Assembly (NCBI GenBank): GCA_964581565.1
Contig: CAZOOZ010000006.1
Span: 77,376 to 141,375, forward strand
DNA: 64,000 nt
Direction of reading: 5' to 3'
Source: UBA1433 sp964581565
GTDB lineage: Bacteria; Bacillota; Clostridia; Eubacteriales; UBA1433
Of the stretch, positions 44,511-53,451 are shown one piece after another. The notes under the pieces were generated by a model. That model did not search any database. It saw only the letters and a list, made by a program, of their open reading frames with translations, and was not told the origin of the DNA. Within the stretch, counting starts at the first letter, position 1; each line of letters opens with the position of its first letter. The translations under genes and the position numbers were made by a program.

Positions 44511-45698
44511 TTATTTCATTGTTATAATCTCAGCATTATTGATAGCTTTTTGGGATAATTCTTGCCCTAATCCAGGTAAATCAGGAATGTCGAAATATCC
44601 GTTTATAGGTTGATAATCATACTCACATTGCTCAATGATTGCCTGTGTTGTATTCGCAAAATGGTGTTCGTGTATTGTAAAATTCGGAATAGCTGCTTCT
44701 AAATGAAGCGCAGCCGCTTTCCCGACAGGGCTTGTGCATACATGTGCTTGAACACCCACATCGTATACATGGGCCATATCAGCAATTTTCTTCGCTTCCG
44801 TAAGTCCGCCGCAATTGCCGATATCAGGCTGAATTAAAGAAAGGCTTCCGTTTTTAAAGAATGGTAAGAATCCCCACCTTGTATATGTTCTTTCTCCCCC
44901 CGCCAAAGGAATATCTGTATTATCTGCAATTTTTTTCATAACATCAGGATTGAGCGGAGTGCAGCCTTCCTCTAAGTACATAATATCATATTGCCGTGCC
45001 ATTTTCGCAAATTGTATTGCTGTATTTGCATCTGTCATCGCATGATTTTCGCAAATTATATCCACATCACATCCTACTACTTTTCTTACAGCGGCGAGTC
45101 TTTCTTCTCCTATTTTCATAATTTCTCTGCTGAGATACCCGATAGTATCCAAATGCCCTAAAAGCTTCCCGTCTCTGTTAAAACGTATAAAATTAATTTT
45201 TATTGCATCGTATCCCTCTTCCATAGCTTTTTCTGCCGCCTTGCAATAAAAATCTACGGATCCGCCGGCATCGGATGGATCAAAATCTTTCACCCCCCAT
45301 CCAAATTGAAGCTGGCTTGCATATGCCCTCAATTTCACTCTTTGTTTTCCGCCTAATAATTGGTAAACAGGTTGATTACACACTTTTCCTTTTATATCCC
45401 AGAGAGCTATATCAATAGCACTGATCGCCGCCATCAAGATTGCCCCGTTTCCCTGTCCCCAGAATGATCTTTTAAATAATTTTTCCCAAATGACTTCGTT
45501 ATACATCGGATCCATTCCAATAATCATAGGCGCGAAATCTTTTATAAGTTCAAGAGCACCTCTTGCACCGCTACCGATCCCAACTGCCGCTTCTCCTAAG
45601 CCATAGACGCCCTCATCCGTATTTATTCTGCAAATAATTGGCCTTGTGCCGGCTCTGTCTTTTTTCAACGCTAACACATCAACACTTTTAATCTTCAT
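44511..45698 (-). CDS. Mandelate racemase / muconate lactonizing enzyme family dehydratase
   Basis: An enolase-superfamily enzyme of 395 residues, probably a sugar-acid dehydratase making a 2-keto-3-deoxy acid. The capping domain occupies about residues 1-115; the barrel contains AIKINFIRFNRDGK near 148, the first metal ligand region DVDIICENHAMTDA near 208, YLEEGCTPLNPD near 237, PLAGGERTYTRWGF near 258, and IQPDIGNCGGLTEAKKIA near 285, with a histidine in AQAHVCTSPVG near 312. It resembles galactonate/mannonate dehydratase-like members. Behind GAGGAGG, 15 bases before the ATG's end. On the same strand, upstream of the DUF1537-pdxA2 pair; a common sugar-acid role is inferred. Confidence 0.85.
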   Translation of the reverse strand: MKIKSVDVLALKKDRAGTRPIICRINTDEGVYGLGEAAVGIGSGARGALELIKDFAPMIIGMDPMYNEVIWEKLFKRSFWGQGNGAILMAAISAIDIALWDIKGKVCNQPVYQLLGGKQRVKLRAYASQLQFGWGVKDFDPSDAGGSVDFYCKAAEKAMEEGYDAIKINFIRFNRDGKLLGHLDTIGYLSREIMKIGEERLAAVRKVVGCDVDIICENHAMTDANTAIQFAKMARQYDIMYLEEGCTPLNPDVMKKIADNTDIPLAGGERTYTRWGFLPFFKNGSLSLIQPDIGNCGGLTEAKKIADMAHVYDVGVQAHVCTSPVGKAAALHLEAAIPNFTIHEHHFANTTQAIIEQCEYDYQPINGYFDIPDLPGLGQELSQKAINNAEIITMK

Positions 45699-45823
45699 AC
45701 AACAAACCTCCTCATACTTTCATAGATTAAGTATATCAGATTTCAATTTTATTTAAACTTTAATAATATAAAATGTATTAACTCAGCTTCGAAAAATTAA
45801 TAATTATTTATGGATATAGACAA

Positions 45824-45845
45824 AAAACACGCTATTGCGTGTTTT
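45824..45845 (-). terminator. Second terminator after the CoA-disulfide reductase gene
   Basis: AAAACACGC pairs perfectly with GCGTGTTTT around a 4-base loop; a T run follows on the minus strand. It stands in tandem with the hairpin at 45872-45895. Confidence 0.75.
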
Positions 45846-45871
45846 CATTCTTTAATAGAGTTTTAACCTAA

Positions 45872-45895
45872 AAAACCACTTCTATAAGTGGTTTT
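45872..45895 (-). terminator. First terminator after the CoA-disulfide reductase gene
   Basis: AAAACCACTT (45872-45881) pairs perfectly with AAGTGGTTTT (45886-45895) around a 4-base loop; T6 follows on the minus strand. It is 38 bases past the stop. Confidence 0.8.
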
Positions 45896-45933
45896 CACAA
45901 TTCAACTGAATGCTGCTTTTATATTATTTTTTA

Positions 45934-47637
45934 TTAATTAAAATTATATTCTGTTAGTATGATCTCTCTGTCTGTGGTTTTGTCATTAAAGTATTCGTAA
46001 AATGATAACGCCAAAAAGCTGCCCGTAATATTATATACATTTTCAAATCCAAAATGCTGAAGAAGCAACACGGCATAATAGCTTCTTTGCCCGGTTCTGC
46101 AATGAACGTATACAGGAACATCTTTGGGAATTTCTTCTATTCTGCTCCTAATCTCACTTAAAGGAATATTGATAGCACCTTTTATATGCCCAATATCATA
46201 TTCGCATTTTTCTCTTACATCCAATATAAATTCATTATTTTCAACAAGTTCTCTTATCTTATTAACATTAACTTGTTTAAAATCTTTCTTTAAAAGGTTT
46301 GAAGCGATATATCCAGCATGATTAACTACATCTTTCGCGGTTGAAAACGGAGGTGCGTAGCATAATTCCAAGTCTTTTAAATCGTCTACTGTTCCCCCGA
46401 ATTTTATGACTGTCGCGATTATATCTATTCTTTTTATCGAATCTCCTTTTCCGATAGCCTGCGCTCCCAATATTTTTCCTGTTGGAACTTCAAACAAAAG
46501 TTTTAAAAACAATGGATTACTATCAGGCATTATTCCGACTTTATCCGGAAGTACCAAATTTACGATATCATAATTTATTTTTAAATTTTTTGATTTTATG
46601 GCCGCTTCACACAATCCCGTTGATGCGCCGTTGTAATCAAATACTTTTATAGCCGATGAACATATGTAACCCTTATTTATTGTAGACTTTTTATTGATAT
46701 CATCTGCAGCGATTCTCGCTGCTTTTATAGCAGGTCCCGCGAGCGGCAGCTTTATCTTAGAATCTGTAAGCGCATTATATACTTCAATGGCGTCTCCGAC
46801 CGCATATATGTCTTTATCGCTTGTTCTGTATTTTTCATCAACTTTTACAGCTCCCGTTTCGCCTATCTCAAGTCCCGCTTCTTCGGCTAGCGTAGTCTCT
46901 GGTATTACCCCTTTCGCCATTACAATAGCTTGTGCGCTTATTTCTTTTCCGGAAGAAAGTATAGCTTTGTCGTCTTCAATTTTTTTTATTTTCTCTCCAA
47001 TATATAAGTTGATACCCTTATCATATATTTCTTTATGCAATATCTGAACCATATCATAATCAAATATATTTAATACCTGCCTTGAGGCAATGACGATCGA
47101 GACCTTGCATCCGGCCTTCCTTAAATTTTCTGCTGTCTCTACTCCTATAAATCCTCCGCCTACAACGACTACTTCCTTCGTATCGTTGTTTTTCTTGATA
47201 AACTTATTTAAACAATCAATATCTACTACATTTCTTATAAAAAAAACGTTGGCGCTATCTAGCCCGTCAATTTTTTCCCTTACGGGCTTCGCTCCCGGAG
47301 AGAGTATAAGCTTGTCATAGTTTTCCGTATAAACATCACCCGTCATAACATCTTTGACAGTTATATTTTTATTTGTTCTGTCTATTGACATTACTTCATT
47401 GTTTACTCTGGCTTTAATATTAAACCGTTTTAAAAAAATCTCGGGGTTCATTAAAACCAAATCATCCGAGTCGTTGATAATACCGCTTAAATGATAAGGA
47501 AGAGCGCAATTTGAAAAAGAAACATGCGGTCCCCTTTCAAACATAACTATTTCGTCTTCCTCACTATTTCTTCTAAGTCTCGCAGCTGCCGAAGCTCCGC
47601 CTGCAACCCCTCCGACAATTAAAATTTTACGTCCCAT
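45934..47637 (-). CDS. CoA-disulfide reductase with C-terminal rhodanese domain
   Basis: A flavoprotein of 567 residues that reduces CoA disulfide or persulfide with NAD(P)H; the fused rhodanese domain can deliver sulfane sulfur. Seen: KILIVGGVAGGASAAARLRR at the N-terminus, the single redox cysteine 44 in SFSNCALPY, VVVVGGGFIGVETAENLRK near residue 152, DIYAVGDAIEV near 278, and the rhodanese loop VHCRTGQRS with its cysteine near 513. An ATG two codons upstream is possible, but AAGGA is 7 bases before the ATG at 47635-47637. The layout equals that of CoADR-RHD of Bacillus. Role: thiol balance, sulfur metabolism or defence against oxygen. Confidence 0.92.
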   Translation of the reverse strand: MGRKILIVGGVAGGASAAARLRRNSEEDEIVMFERGPHVSFSNCALPYHLSGIINDSDDLVLMNPEIFLKRFNIKARVNNEVMSIDRTNKNITVKDVMTGDVYTENYDKLILSPGAKPVREKIDGLDSANVFFIRNVVDIDCLNKFIKKNNDTKEVVVVGGGFIGVETAENLRKAGCKVSIVIASRQVLNIFDYDMVQILHKEIYDKGINLYIGEKIKKIEDDKAILSSGKEISAQAIVMAKGVIPETTLAEEAGLEIGETGAVKVDEKYRTSDKDIYAVGDAIEVYNALTDSKIKLPLAGPAIKAARIAADDINKKSTINKGYICSSAIKVFDYNGASTGLCEAAIKSKNLKINYDIVNLVLPDKVGIMPDSNPLFLKLLFEVPTGKILGAQAIGKGDSIKRIDIIATVIKFGGTVDDLKDLELCYAPPFSTAKDVVNHAGYIASNLLKKDFKQVNVNKIRELVENNEFILDVREKCEYDIGHIKGAINIPLSEIRSRIEEIPKDVPVYVHCRTGQRSYYAVLLLQHFGFENVYNITGSFLALSFYEYFNDKTTDREIILTEYNFN

Positions 47638-47817
47638 ATCCATATCCTTTATTTAAGTTTTTTTGTAAGTTAGCCTATGCATATATTAATGATATTTATC
47701 TGTCGAGTTTACATCTTCTGTAGATATGTAAAACCTACTTACTTTATTGATTCTACATTATCTTATTGAAAAATTCAAATGTTTTAAAGATGTTAATATA
47801 AATTCATTATAAATTAA

Positions 47818-47841
47818 AAAGCCACGTTTAAGCGTGGCTTT
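47818..47841 (-). terminator. Terminator after the AhpD-like gene
   Basis: AAAGCCACG pairs perfectly with CGTGGCTTT around a 6-base loop; T5 follows on the minus strand. It is 17 bases past the stop. Confidence 0.8.
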
Positions 47842-47857
47842 AGCATTGATAACAATT

Positions 47858-48451
47858 TTATCTGTTATGATTAAAGTGTCCCTCATTGGCAAGCGGAGCG
47901 ATAGTGCTCACCCATCTGTTTGTATAATTAAAAAATCCCGCTATGTACGCCGCTTCCAAAATTTCATGATCATTCAATCCTGCTTCTCTGAGTTTATCAA
48001 TCTGCCCGGTTGTAATCTCTTGAGGGTAAACAGTTACAAAATAAGCGTAATCACATAAAGCCCGTTGTTTTGGTGTAAGCTTTGCCGAGCGATAATTATA
48101 TATTATTTTATCTACCCATATCGCATCACCGGTCAGCCCTCTCAACATATCACCATGAGTTGTTAGACAATAAGAACAGCAGTTAATAGAAGACACAACC
48201 AATCCAATCATTTCTTTATCGGCTGTGCTCAAATAACAGGTTTCGGGTGTGAATAAAGACGCTTTAAAATCCAAAAATCCTTTGTACTGATGAGCGTTCA
48301 AAGGCAGGACTTTAAACAAATTATTGATAAATCCCCAATTATTCATCTGAGCTTCAATATTTTTATCAAAGATTTCCTGAAGCTCTTTTGGTATTTCGTT
48401 TTCCTTCGGCTTTTGCAAATAAGATAATTGCTTTTCGTATTTAGTACTCAT
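47858..48451 (-). CDS. Carboxymuconolactone decarboxylase family (AhpD-like) protein
   Basis: A 197-residue protein with the AhpD-like all-helical fold. These proteins act as peroxidases or disulfide reductases through a CxxC pair. Seen: ADKEMIGLVVSSINCCSYC near residue 78-96 followed by LTTHGDML, giving the CSYC pair and the nearby histidine, and later LTPKQRALCDYAYFVTVYP. It belongs to the subgroup called peroxidase-related enzymes. An upstream TTG at 48460 lies 1 base from the ribosome site; the ATG at 48449-48451, about 10 bases after AAGGAGA, is chosen. The gene is the only one downstream of a T-box leader, which is unexpected. Confidence 0.85.
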   Translation of the reverse strand: MSTKYEKQLSYLQKPKENEIPKELQEIFDKNIEAQMNNWGFINNLFKVLPLNAHQYKGFLDFKASLFTPETCYLSTADKEMIGLVVSSINCCSYCLTTHGDMLRGLTGDAIWVDKIIYNYRSAKLTPKQRALCDYAYFVTVYPQEITTGQIDKLREAGLNDHEILEAAYIAGFFNYTNRWVSTIAPLANEGHFNHNR

Positions 48452-48526
48452 TTCACACAATCTCCTTTTTTATTTTAATATTTTTAACCCTATATCCTTT
48501 AAATCAAAGAATTAAGGATATTAAAT

Positions 48527-48793
48527 AAAAAAACCGCCTCTGATTACTATCAGAGACGGGATATGCCCGCGGTACCACTCTGTTTATCCATATATACAAT
48601 TATATAAGGACCACTCCATTCAGGTTCTATCAAACCCTAAGCCAATAACGCGGCATACGCAACTTCTTACATTTTTCAGATGTTTTGATCGGGAGTGACT
48701 TCATTTCCCAGACAGCATCGATTCGCACCAACCATCGACTCTCTGAAACTTGTTTATAGAAAACTCTTTCTCCGTCATTTCATTAATATAAAT
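48527..48793 (-). ncRNA. T-box leader RNA
   Basis: A tRNA-sensing T-box riboswitch. Seen on the minus strand: the conserved T-box AGAGTGGTACCGCGGGCA (48564-48581), a terminator stem CCGTCTCTGAT with ATCAGAGGCGG (48534-48559) followed by T7, and upstream stem I features: AGAGAG and GGTTGGTGCGAA of the distal loop region, then the specifier strand AATGAAGTCACTCCC. By position (after GAA, before A and the closing CTCC) the specifier codon is probably GTC (48687-48689), valine. Uncharged tRNA would allow read-through into the AhpD-like gene starting at 48451. The T-box itself is certain; the specifier is an inference. Confidence 0.88.
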
Positions 48794-48800
48794 TTTAAAA

Positions 48801-48830
48801 AGAATAACATATTCTTTTTATATTTGTCAA
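48801..48830 (-). promoter_or_regulatory. Candidate promoter of the T-box leader
   Basis: On the minus strand a perfect TTGACA (48825-48830), an 18-base spacer and TATTCT (48801-48806). The start would fall near 48794, just before stem I of the T-box. Confidence 0.6.
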
Positions 48831-48949
48831 TATTTATTTTGTATTTTTTTATCAAGTAAATATATACTGCTTTTCTACAGACTTTTACGTATAATTATAA
48901 ATCAATTATTTATGAAGCTACAAATGTGCTCCATCTAAAGCGCAAATAA

Positions 48950-49519
48950 TTACTTACTCTCCCCTGGCATAAACATTACATCAACCATTTCATCCAGTAT
49001 TGTGGTCGAGATTTGAAGCTTATTTATCGTGGCAAGCTTACTTTCCGCTTCGGGAGATGTGAAATTAAATTCGTCTTCTAAAATATCAATATCTATTGTA
49101 TCATCAAGAGTATTTGCTGCAGCATATACAAATAGACAAAAATCTATATTACTTGTTTTTTCTCTACTACCGTCCGCTTTTAAAAGCTCTCCAAATTCAG
49201 CAAACATAGTAACGTCCGTAATATAGCCACTGCTATTTTCTGTCAATTGCATATGTGTATTTTCAAATATTTGAGAAGATGGTTGAACTACAAACGTATA
49301 TATTTTTGATAATGTTTCCTCATCATCTATAATAGATATTGGTATCAGTGTACCAAATTCCCCCAGCTTTTCAGCAAAAGTATCCGTAAATTCTCCTACA
49401 GTTAAATCAAAGTTCTTTTGATTTTTCTGTTCATCTGTTTGTTTTTCAACGGTATTGCAACCAGCCGTATAAATACATATTATTAAAACGACCATAATAA
49501 CTATTAATCTTTTTTTCAT
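48950..49519 (-). CDS. Predicted lipoprotein of unknown function
   Basis: A 189-residue secreted lipoprotein. The signal peptide ends in YTAGC with the lipidated cysteine at residue 21, followed by a charged linker (KQTDEQKNQKNFD). The acidic mature domain contains VGEFTDTFAEKLGEFG near residue 40 and DTIDIDILEDEFNF near 145. I do not recognise a family. It is monocistronic, separated from LigD by 329 bases and from the T-box promoter by about 120, so no partner is suggested. The ATG follows GAAAGGTGC at a good distance. Confidence 0.72.
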   Translation of the reverse strand: MKKRLIVIMVVLIICIYTAGCNTVEKQTDEQKNQKNFDLTVGEFTDTFAEKLGEFGTLIPISIIDDEETLSKIYTFVVQPSSQIFENTHMQLTENSSGYITDVTMFAEFGELLKADGSREKTSNIDFCLFVYAAANTLDDTIDIDILEDEFNFTSPEAESKLATINKLQISTTILDEMVDVMFMPGESK

Positions 49520-49684
49520 TTACTCTGCACCTTTCTCTTTCTCAATCATTTGAATAATATAATAACATAACATTATATCATTTCAATTATTTAATTATAT
49601 AATGCTATAATTTTATGGGTTATATAACGCCTGTTTAACGCTTGAAATCATCTTAAAATATTTAATATAATTATAAATAAGAAT

Positions 49685-49714
49685 AAAAAAGCCACTTATC
49701 TAAGTGGCTTTTTT
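49685..49714 (-). terminator. Terminator downstream of ligD
   Basis: AAAAAAGCCACTTA pairs with TAAGTGGCTTTTTT around a short loop; on the minus strand T6 follows. It lies 135 bases after the ligD stop. The rest of the 49520-49848 gap is AT-rich with no other feature seen. Confidence 0.7.
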
Positions 49715-49848
49715 ATTTATAAACCGAAGTTTATGCTGGACTTTTGAACATCAATCTACTGATTGAAAATTTTCAAAACAATATCTAAAAAATCCTTGCA
49801 TAATGTTTGTTAATTATAACCGAATTTTATTTCAAATACTTATTTGTG

Positions 49849-52266
49849 TCATTTAAGAAGTTGATTATTTTTAAAAAAATCCTCCCATGGATCAATTCCG
49901 CTAATCCTTGCAATCGCGTCCGTGATATCTACTCCATCAGGGGCAACCGTGTCAAGCTCAGCCCACAAAATAGGCATGGATACCTTAGCCCCTTTTCTCG
50001 CCCTCAACGAATAAGGAGCAATGCTTGTCGCACCTTTTCCGTTGCGAATCCAATCGATAAATATTTTACCCCTACGTTCAGCTTTTCTTACATTGCTTGT
50101 ATAACGGTCAGGCCATTTTTGCTCCATAACTTTGGCTATGTTTCTTGAGAAATCATGAAACACATCCCATGAAACACTGGGTTTTAAAGGGATAAGCACA
50201 TGATAACCTTTGCCTCCGCTTGTTTTAAGATACGACCTCAGACTCAACTCGTCAAGAATACTTTTGAGATCTTTAACTCCTGTGCGTATTCTGCTCAAAT
50301 CCATTTTTTCATCGGGATCTAAATCAAATACCATTATATCGGGCTTTTCAATCTCATCTGCACGGCTCCCCCATGTATGAAACTCCAGCGTTCCCATCTG
50401 CGCTTCACTTATAATTCCTTCTGCGTTCTCAATATAAAAATATTCTTCTGCCTCCCCGCTGCCGGTTAAAACAGACATCGTGACAATTCCCTTGCTTTTC
50501 GGTCCGGGATGTTTCTTATAAAAACATGTCTGTGATATTCCTTTGGGACATCGTACAATACTTAAAATTCTATGACCGACATATGGCATCATGCGTTGGG
50601 ACACCTTTTCGTAATACCGTACAACATCCTCTTTTGTGATTTCAGAGTCATCAAATATAACCTTGTCTGGGTTGGTAATCTTTATTCCCTTGATAAAAAC
50701 GCTTTTTTCGTTTGTTTTCATTGCTTTCTTTTTTTTCTCGTCGACTACTTCCTTTTTTATATCTTTTGGATTTTTATCCGTTCGGAGACCTTTGTAACTT
50801 GCATGCCTTAAAAGATTATCTTTGGTCCATTCGGCGAATCTTATTTCCGCGGCTAATTCAGGTTCAATCCATGTTATTTTTTCATTTGCCCTTGGTTTAG
50901 GTGCTTGTTTAAAAGAAGCTCGTGCTTTGATTAGGCTTTTAAATTTTGTTTCAAGTTCTTTTCTGTCATTTTCGCTCAATCCCGTTCCGGCACGCCCTGT
51001 ATATATTAATTCCTCGCCTTCATATACGCCGAGAAGAAGCGAACTTATGCCGTTTGCTTTTTTTCCCGAAAGCGTATATCCTCCTATTACAAATTCCTGC
51101 CTTTTTTCGCATTTTAGCTTTATCCAGTCTCCGTTTCTCATCCCGCTGTAGATTGAATCATGTTTCTTGCCGATTATTCCTTCCATACCCATTTTGCAAG
51201 CCGCGATAAAACTTTCTTCCCCTTTTTCCTTGATATGTCGGCTGTAGTAAAGATTTCCGTTGATGTCTTTCATCAAAGCTTCAAGCGTTTCTTTTCTATC
51301 TATCAGACGGCGTTCTCGCATATCCTCCCCATCTAGCGCAAGTAAATCAAAAATAACATATGCAAGATCATCTTGACGATTTGGGTTTTTCATATAATTC
51401 TGCAAAGCCTGAAAATCAGTTTTACCCGTTTTGCCCGAAATTATCATTTCGCCATCAAGAACCATAGCCCTCCCGGCTGCCAAATCTATAAGAGAAGTTT
51501 CTATATTGCTAAATCGTTTTGTATAATCATTGCCGTTTCTTGTCATCAGTCGTACCATGTTATTTTCAATAAACGCTATGATCCTATAGCCATCATATTT
51601 CAACTCATAAAGCCATCCCTTGCCATCGGGGAACTTGTTCACCAATTTTGCAAGCTGCGCATCCGCCCTGTCAAAAGGGTTTTTTATTATTTTTTCATTT
51701 TTTCCGGAGTCAATTTCTTCCATTGTGCACCCTGTTCTTATGCTGGTGGCAAACTCCGAAATCTCTGATTCACTTTCGGAATATTTGTCTTTTTCTTTAA
51801 GCAAAAGCCAGTTATTGTTCGCTTCGTTATCTTTCGCTTTAAGACGTATCAAAGCCCACTTCCCCTTCAGCCGTCTTCCCTTTAAAGCAAATTTCAGTGC
51901 TCCGTTATGAAGACTTTCATCCACATTTCCATCCGGCTCCCAATAACCTTCATCCCAAAGCATAACCACTCCGCCGCCATATTCCCCCTTGGGAATCGTG
52001 CCCTCAAAATTTCTGTATTCAATGGGATGATCCTCTACCTGTATGGCGAGCCTTTTGTCGGCAGTGTTATAAGAGGGGCCTTTGGGTACAGCCCAGCTTA
52101 AAAGAGTTCCGTTCCATTCCAAACGAAAATCATAATGGTCTCTACGGGCTATATGATGCTGGACTACAAATCTCAGCCGTGCGTCGGAATTTTCCGGCAG
52201 ACCATGCGGCTCAGGCGTTGTTTCAAAATTCCTTTTTTGATTATACTCATTTAATTGTACAGTCAT
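49849..52266 (-). CDS. ligD: Multifunctional DNA ligase LigD (phosphoesterase-ligase-polymerase)
   Basis: LigD joins double-strand breaks by bacterial non-homologous end joining, important in dormant spores. The 805 residues hold three domains in Pseudomonas-type order: 3'-phosphoesterase (about 25-170, with HHIARRDHYDFRLEW and the HPIEYRNFEGTIPKGEYGGG segment in part), ATP-dependent ligase (about 205-510, with KYDGYR, Lys near 223, and DGEMI), and primase-polymerase (about 530-800, with DKVIFDDSEITKEDVVRYYE in part and the catalytic DLDP near 645). The usual Ku gene is not adjacent and not in the window. The start is ATG; the following text MTVQLNEYNQKR is free of motifs. Confidence 0.94.
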   Translation of the reverse strand: MTVQLNEYNQKRNFETTPEPHGLPENSDARLRFVVQHHIARRDHYDFRLEWNGTLLSWAVPKGPSYNTADKRLAIQVEDHPIEYRNFEGTIPKGEYGGGVVMLWDEGYWEPDGNVDESLHNGALKFALKGRRLKGKWALIRLKAKDNEANNNWLLLKEKDKYSESESEISEFATSIRTGCTMEEIDSGKNEKIIKNPFDRADAQLAKLVNKFPDGKGWLYELKYDGYRIIAFIENNMVRLMTRNGNDYTKRFSNIETSLIDLAAGRAMVLDGEMIISGKTGKTDFQALQNYMKNPNRQDDLAYVIFDLLALDGEDMRERRLIDRKETLEALMKDINGNLYYSRHIKEKGEESFIAACKMGMEGIIGKKHDSIYSGMRNGDWIKLKCEKRQEFVIGGYTLSGKKANGISSLLLGVYEGEELIYTGRAGTGLSENDRKELETKFKSLIKARASFKQAPKPRANEKITWIEPELAAEIRFAEWTKDNLLRHASYKGLRTDKNPKDIKKEVVDEKKKKAMKTNEKSVFIKGIKITNPDKVIFDDSEITKEDVVRYYEKVSQRMMPYVGHRILSIVRCPKGISQTCFYKKHPGPKSKGIVTMSVLTGSGEAEEYFYIENAEGIISEAQMGTLEFHTWGSRADEIEKPDIMVFDLDPDEKMDLSRIRTGVKDLKSILDELSLRSYLKTSGGKGYHVLIPLKPSVSWDVFHDFSRNIAKVMEQKWPDRYTSNVRKAERRGKIFIDWIRNGKGATSIAPYSLRARKGAKVSMPILWAELDTVAPDGVDITDAIARISGIDPWEDFFKNNQLLK

Positions 52267-52394
52267 AAATTATAAAAATCATTCCTTCTCTCTTTTATGC
52301 TTTTATAATTATATAATATATTGTAGTTTTTGAAAAACAAATAAAATAATACCTAAGATGAAAAGTTGAATGATTTTATATCTGAAAAATACAA

Positions 52395-52470
52395 AAAACC
52401 ACGCAATGCATGGTTTTATATTCCAAATATAGAGCTGATGATGAGATTCGAACCTGCGACCTGGTGATTA
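52395..52470 (-). repeat. Decayed terminator plus tRNA-Thr 3'-end copy (copy A)
   Basis: A hairpin (52395-52417, AAAACCACGC against GCATGGTTTT, one mismatch) is followed by 52430-52470, which matches the 3' part of the tRNA-Thr gene at the right edge in 34 of 41 positions by my alignment, in the same orientation. The T-loop core TTCGAA is kept. It is too short and altered to be a working tRNA. The remaining part of the 52267-52613 gap shows no other feature. Confidence 0.65.
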
Positions 52471-52613
52471 TAACAGATACCTGGTATGCATATTATATAT
52501 TTACTTCTAACAAGGTATACACACTGGGATTTTCAGTTATTAAAAAATGAGATTAGGAAAAAAAGTATTTAATAAGGCATAGTAACAATCAACGCCCTCT
52601 CCTTGTATGTAAC

Positions 52614-53108
52614 CTACAAACCTAATAACTGTTTTTTCTTTGCGTCAAATTCATCTTGATTTATCACGCCCATATCAAGCAATTGCTTGAACTTTGCCAA
52701 TTCTTCGGCAGACGAAACAGCTTGCATGGCGCTGTTCTTGTTTTTATTTGCTTTAATTTTCTCTTCTACAAAATTAACAATCTCGTCAGACAAATCGTTT
52801 AACTGCTTTATTTTCTTTTCCTGAAATCCGCGTTGTGCAGAAAATGTAACAGTATTCTCATCTTTTAGTGCGGCTCTGACGCCGCCTTGGTTACTTCCGC
52901 CGTACAAAGTAGCAAATCGTATATATCCCACTGTAAAATCAATATGCTTTGACTGAATAGCTCTGATGTCAGACATATCAATTGTGGTATTACCGCCACC
53001 GCCTGAAGTCACTAATGCCTTAAACCCTTTACGCTCAATAACAACTTTGTCATCAAATACTTTCAACAAACCGTTTTGTCCTTCAAGAACATATTTTGCC
53101 GTTTCCAT
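52614..53108 (-). CDS. SHOCT-domain protein with PH-like N-terminal domain
   Basis: A cytoplasmic protein of 164 residues. The N-terminal part (about 1-118) resembles the DUF4429/PH-like domain, with LEGQNGLLKVFDDKVVIERKG split across two strands and a glycine run GGGGNTTIDMSDI. The C-terminal part is a short C-terminal (SHOCT) domain, residues about 132-164, with ELAKFKQLLDMGVINQDEF and a terminal KKKQLLGL, usually a multimerisation or partner-binding helix pair. The function is unknown; such genes are frequent in mobile DNA. It lies alone between tRNA-derived copies A and B. Confidence 0.82.
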   Translation of the reverse strand: METAKYVLEGQNGLLKVFDDKVVIERKGFKALVTSGGGGNTTIDMSDIRAIQSKHIDFTVGYIRFATLYGGSNQGGVRAALKDENTVTFSAQRGFQEKKIKQLNDLSDEIVNFVEEKIKANKNKNSAMQAVSSAEELAKFKQLLDMGVINQDEFDAKKKQLLGL

Positions 53109-53300
53109 AAAATAACCTCTCCTTCAATTTTTTATTTATTACATCTTATTGAAATTGTAATTATTATAACATGTTTTATAACGCAAATTATATTATAATA
53201 TATAAAAATATGCTTTAAGGTAATTATATTACAATATAAAATATTCATATTTGTAAAAATACAATTACTAAATGCTTATAACTAGATTAATTAAAAAATA

Positions 53301-53380
53301 ATTAAAAACCACGCTATGCGTGGTTTTTAATTTCTAAAGCGGAATCGGTGACGAGACGCAAGCCCGCAGCTTGCTGATTA
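53301..53380 (-). repeat. Decayed terminator plus tRNA-Thr 3'-end copy (copy B)
   Basis: A perfect 14-bp hairpin (53301-53314 with 53318-53331, core AAAACCACGC) is followed by 53340-53380, which matches the tRNA-Thr 3' part in about 30 of 41 positions. It is the most decayed copy. The hairpin also ends with T on both strands, so it can still act as terminator. Confidence 0.6.
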
Positions 53381-53391
53381 AAATAATAATA

Positions 53392-53420
53392 TTTACAAAT
53401 CTTAAAATAATAGATATTAT
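53392..53420 (+). promoter_or_regulatory. Candidate promoter of the thioredoxin-reductase-like gene
   Basis: TTTACA (53392-53397), a 17-base spacer and TATTAT (53415-53420), about 32 bases before the start codon and directly after tRNA-derived copy B. Confidence 0.45.
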
Positions 53421-53451
53421 AATAATAACATCAATAATTGAGGAGACAAAA

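Noticed and set aside
45822..45900. Two tandem hairpins read as a short CRISPR-like repeat pair
   Set aside because: The hairpins have different stems and no regular spacer; both are terminators for the minus-strand gene. No CRISPR array was seen anywhere in the window.
52430..52470. Possible intact tRNA genes at copies A, B and C
   Set aside because: Only the 3' half is present. No D arm, no 5' acceptor strand, and T stems are disrupted.
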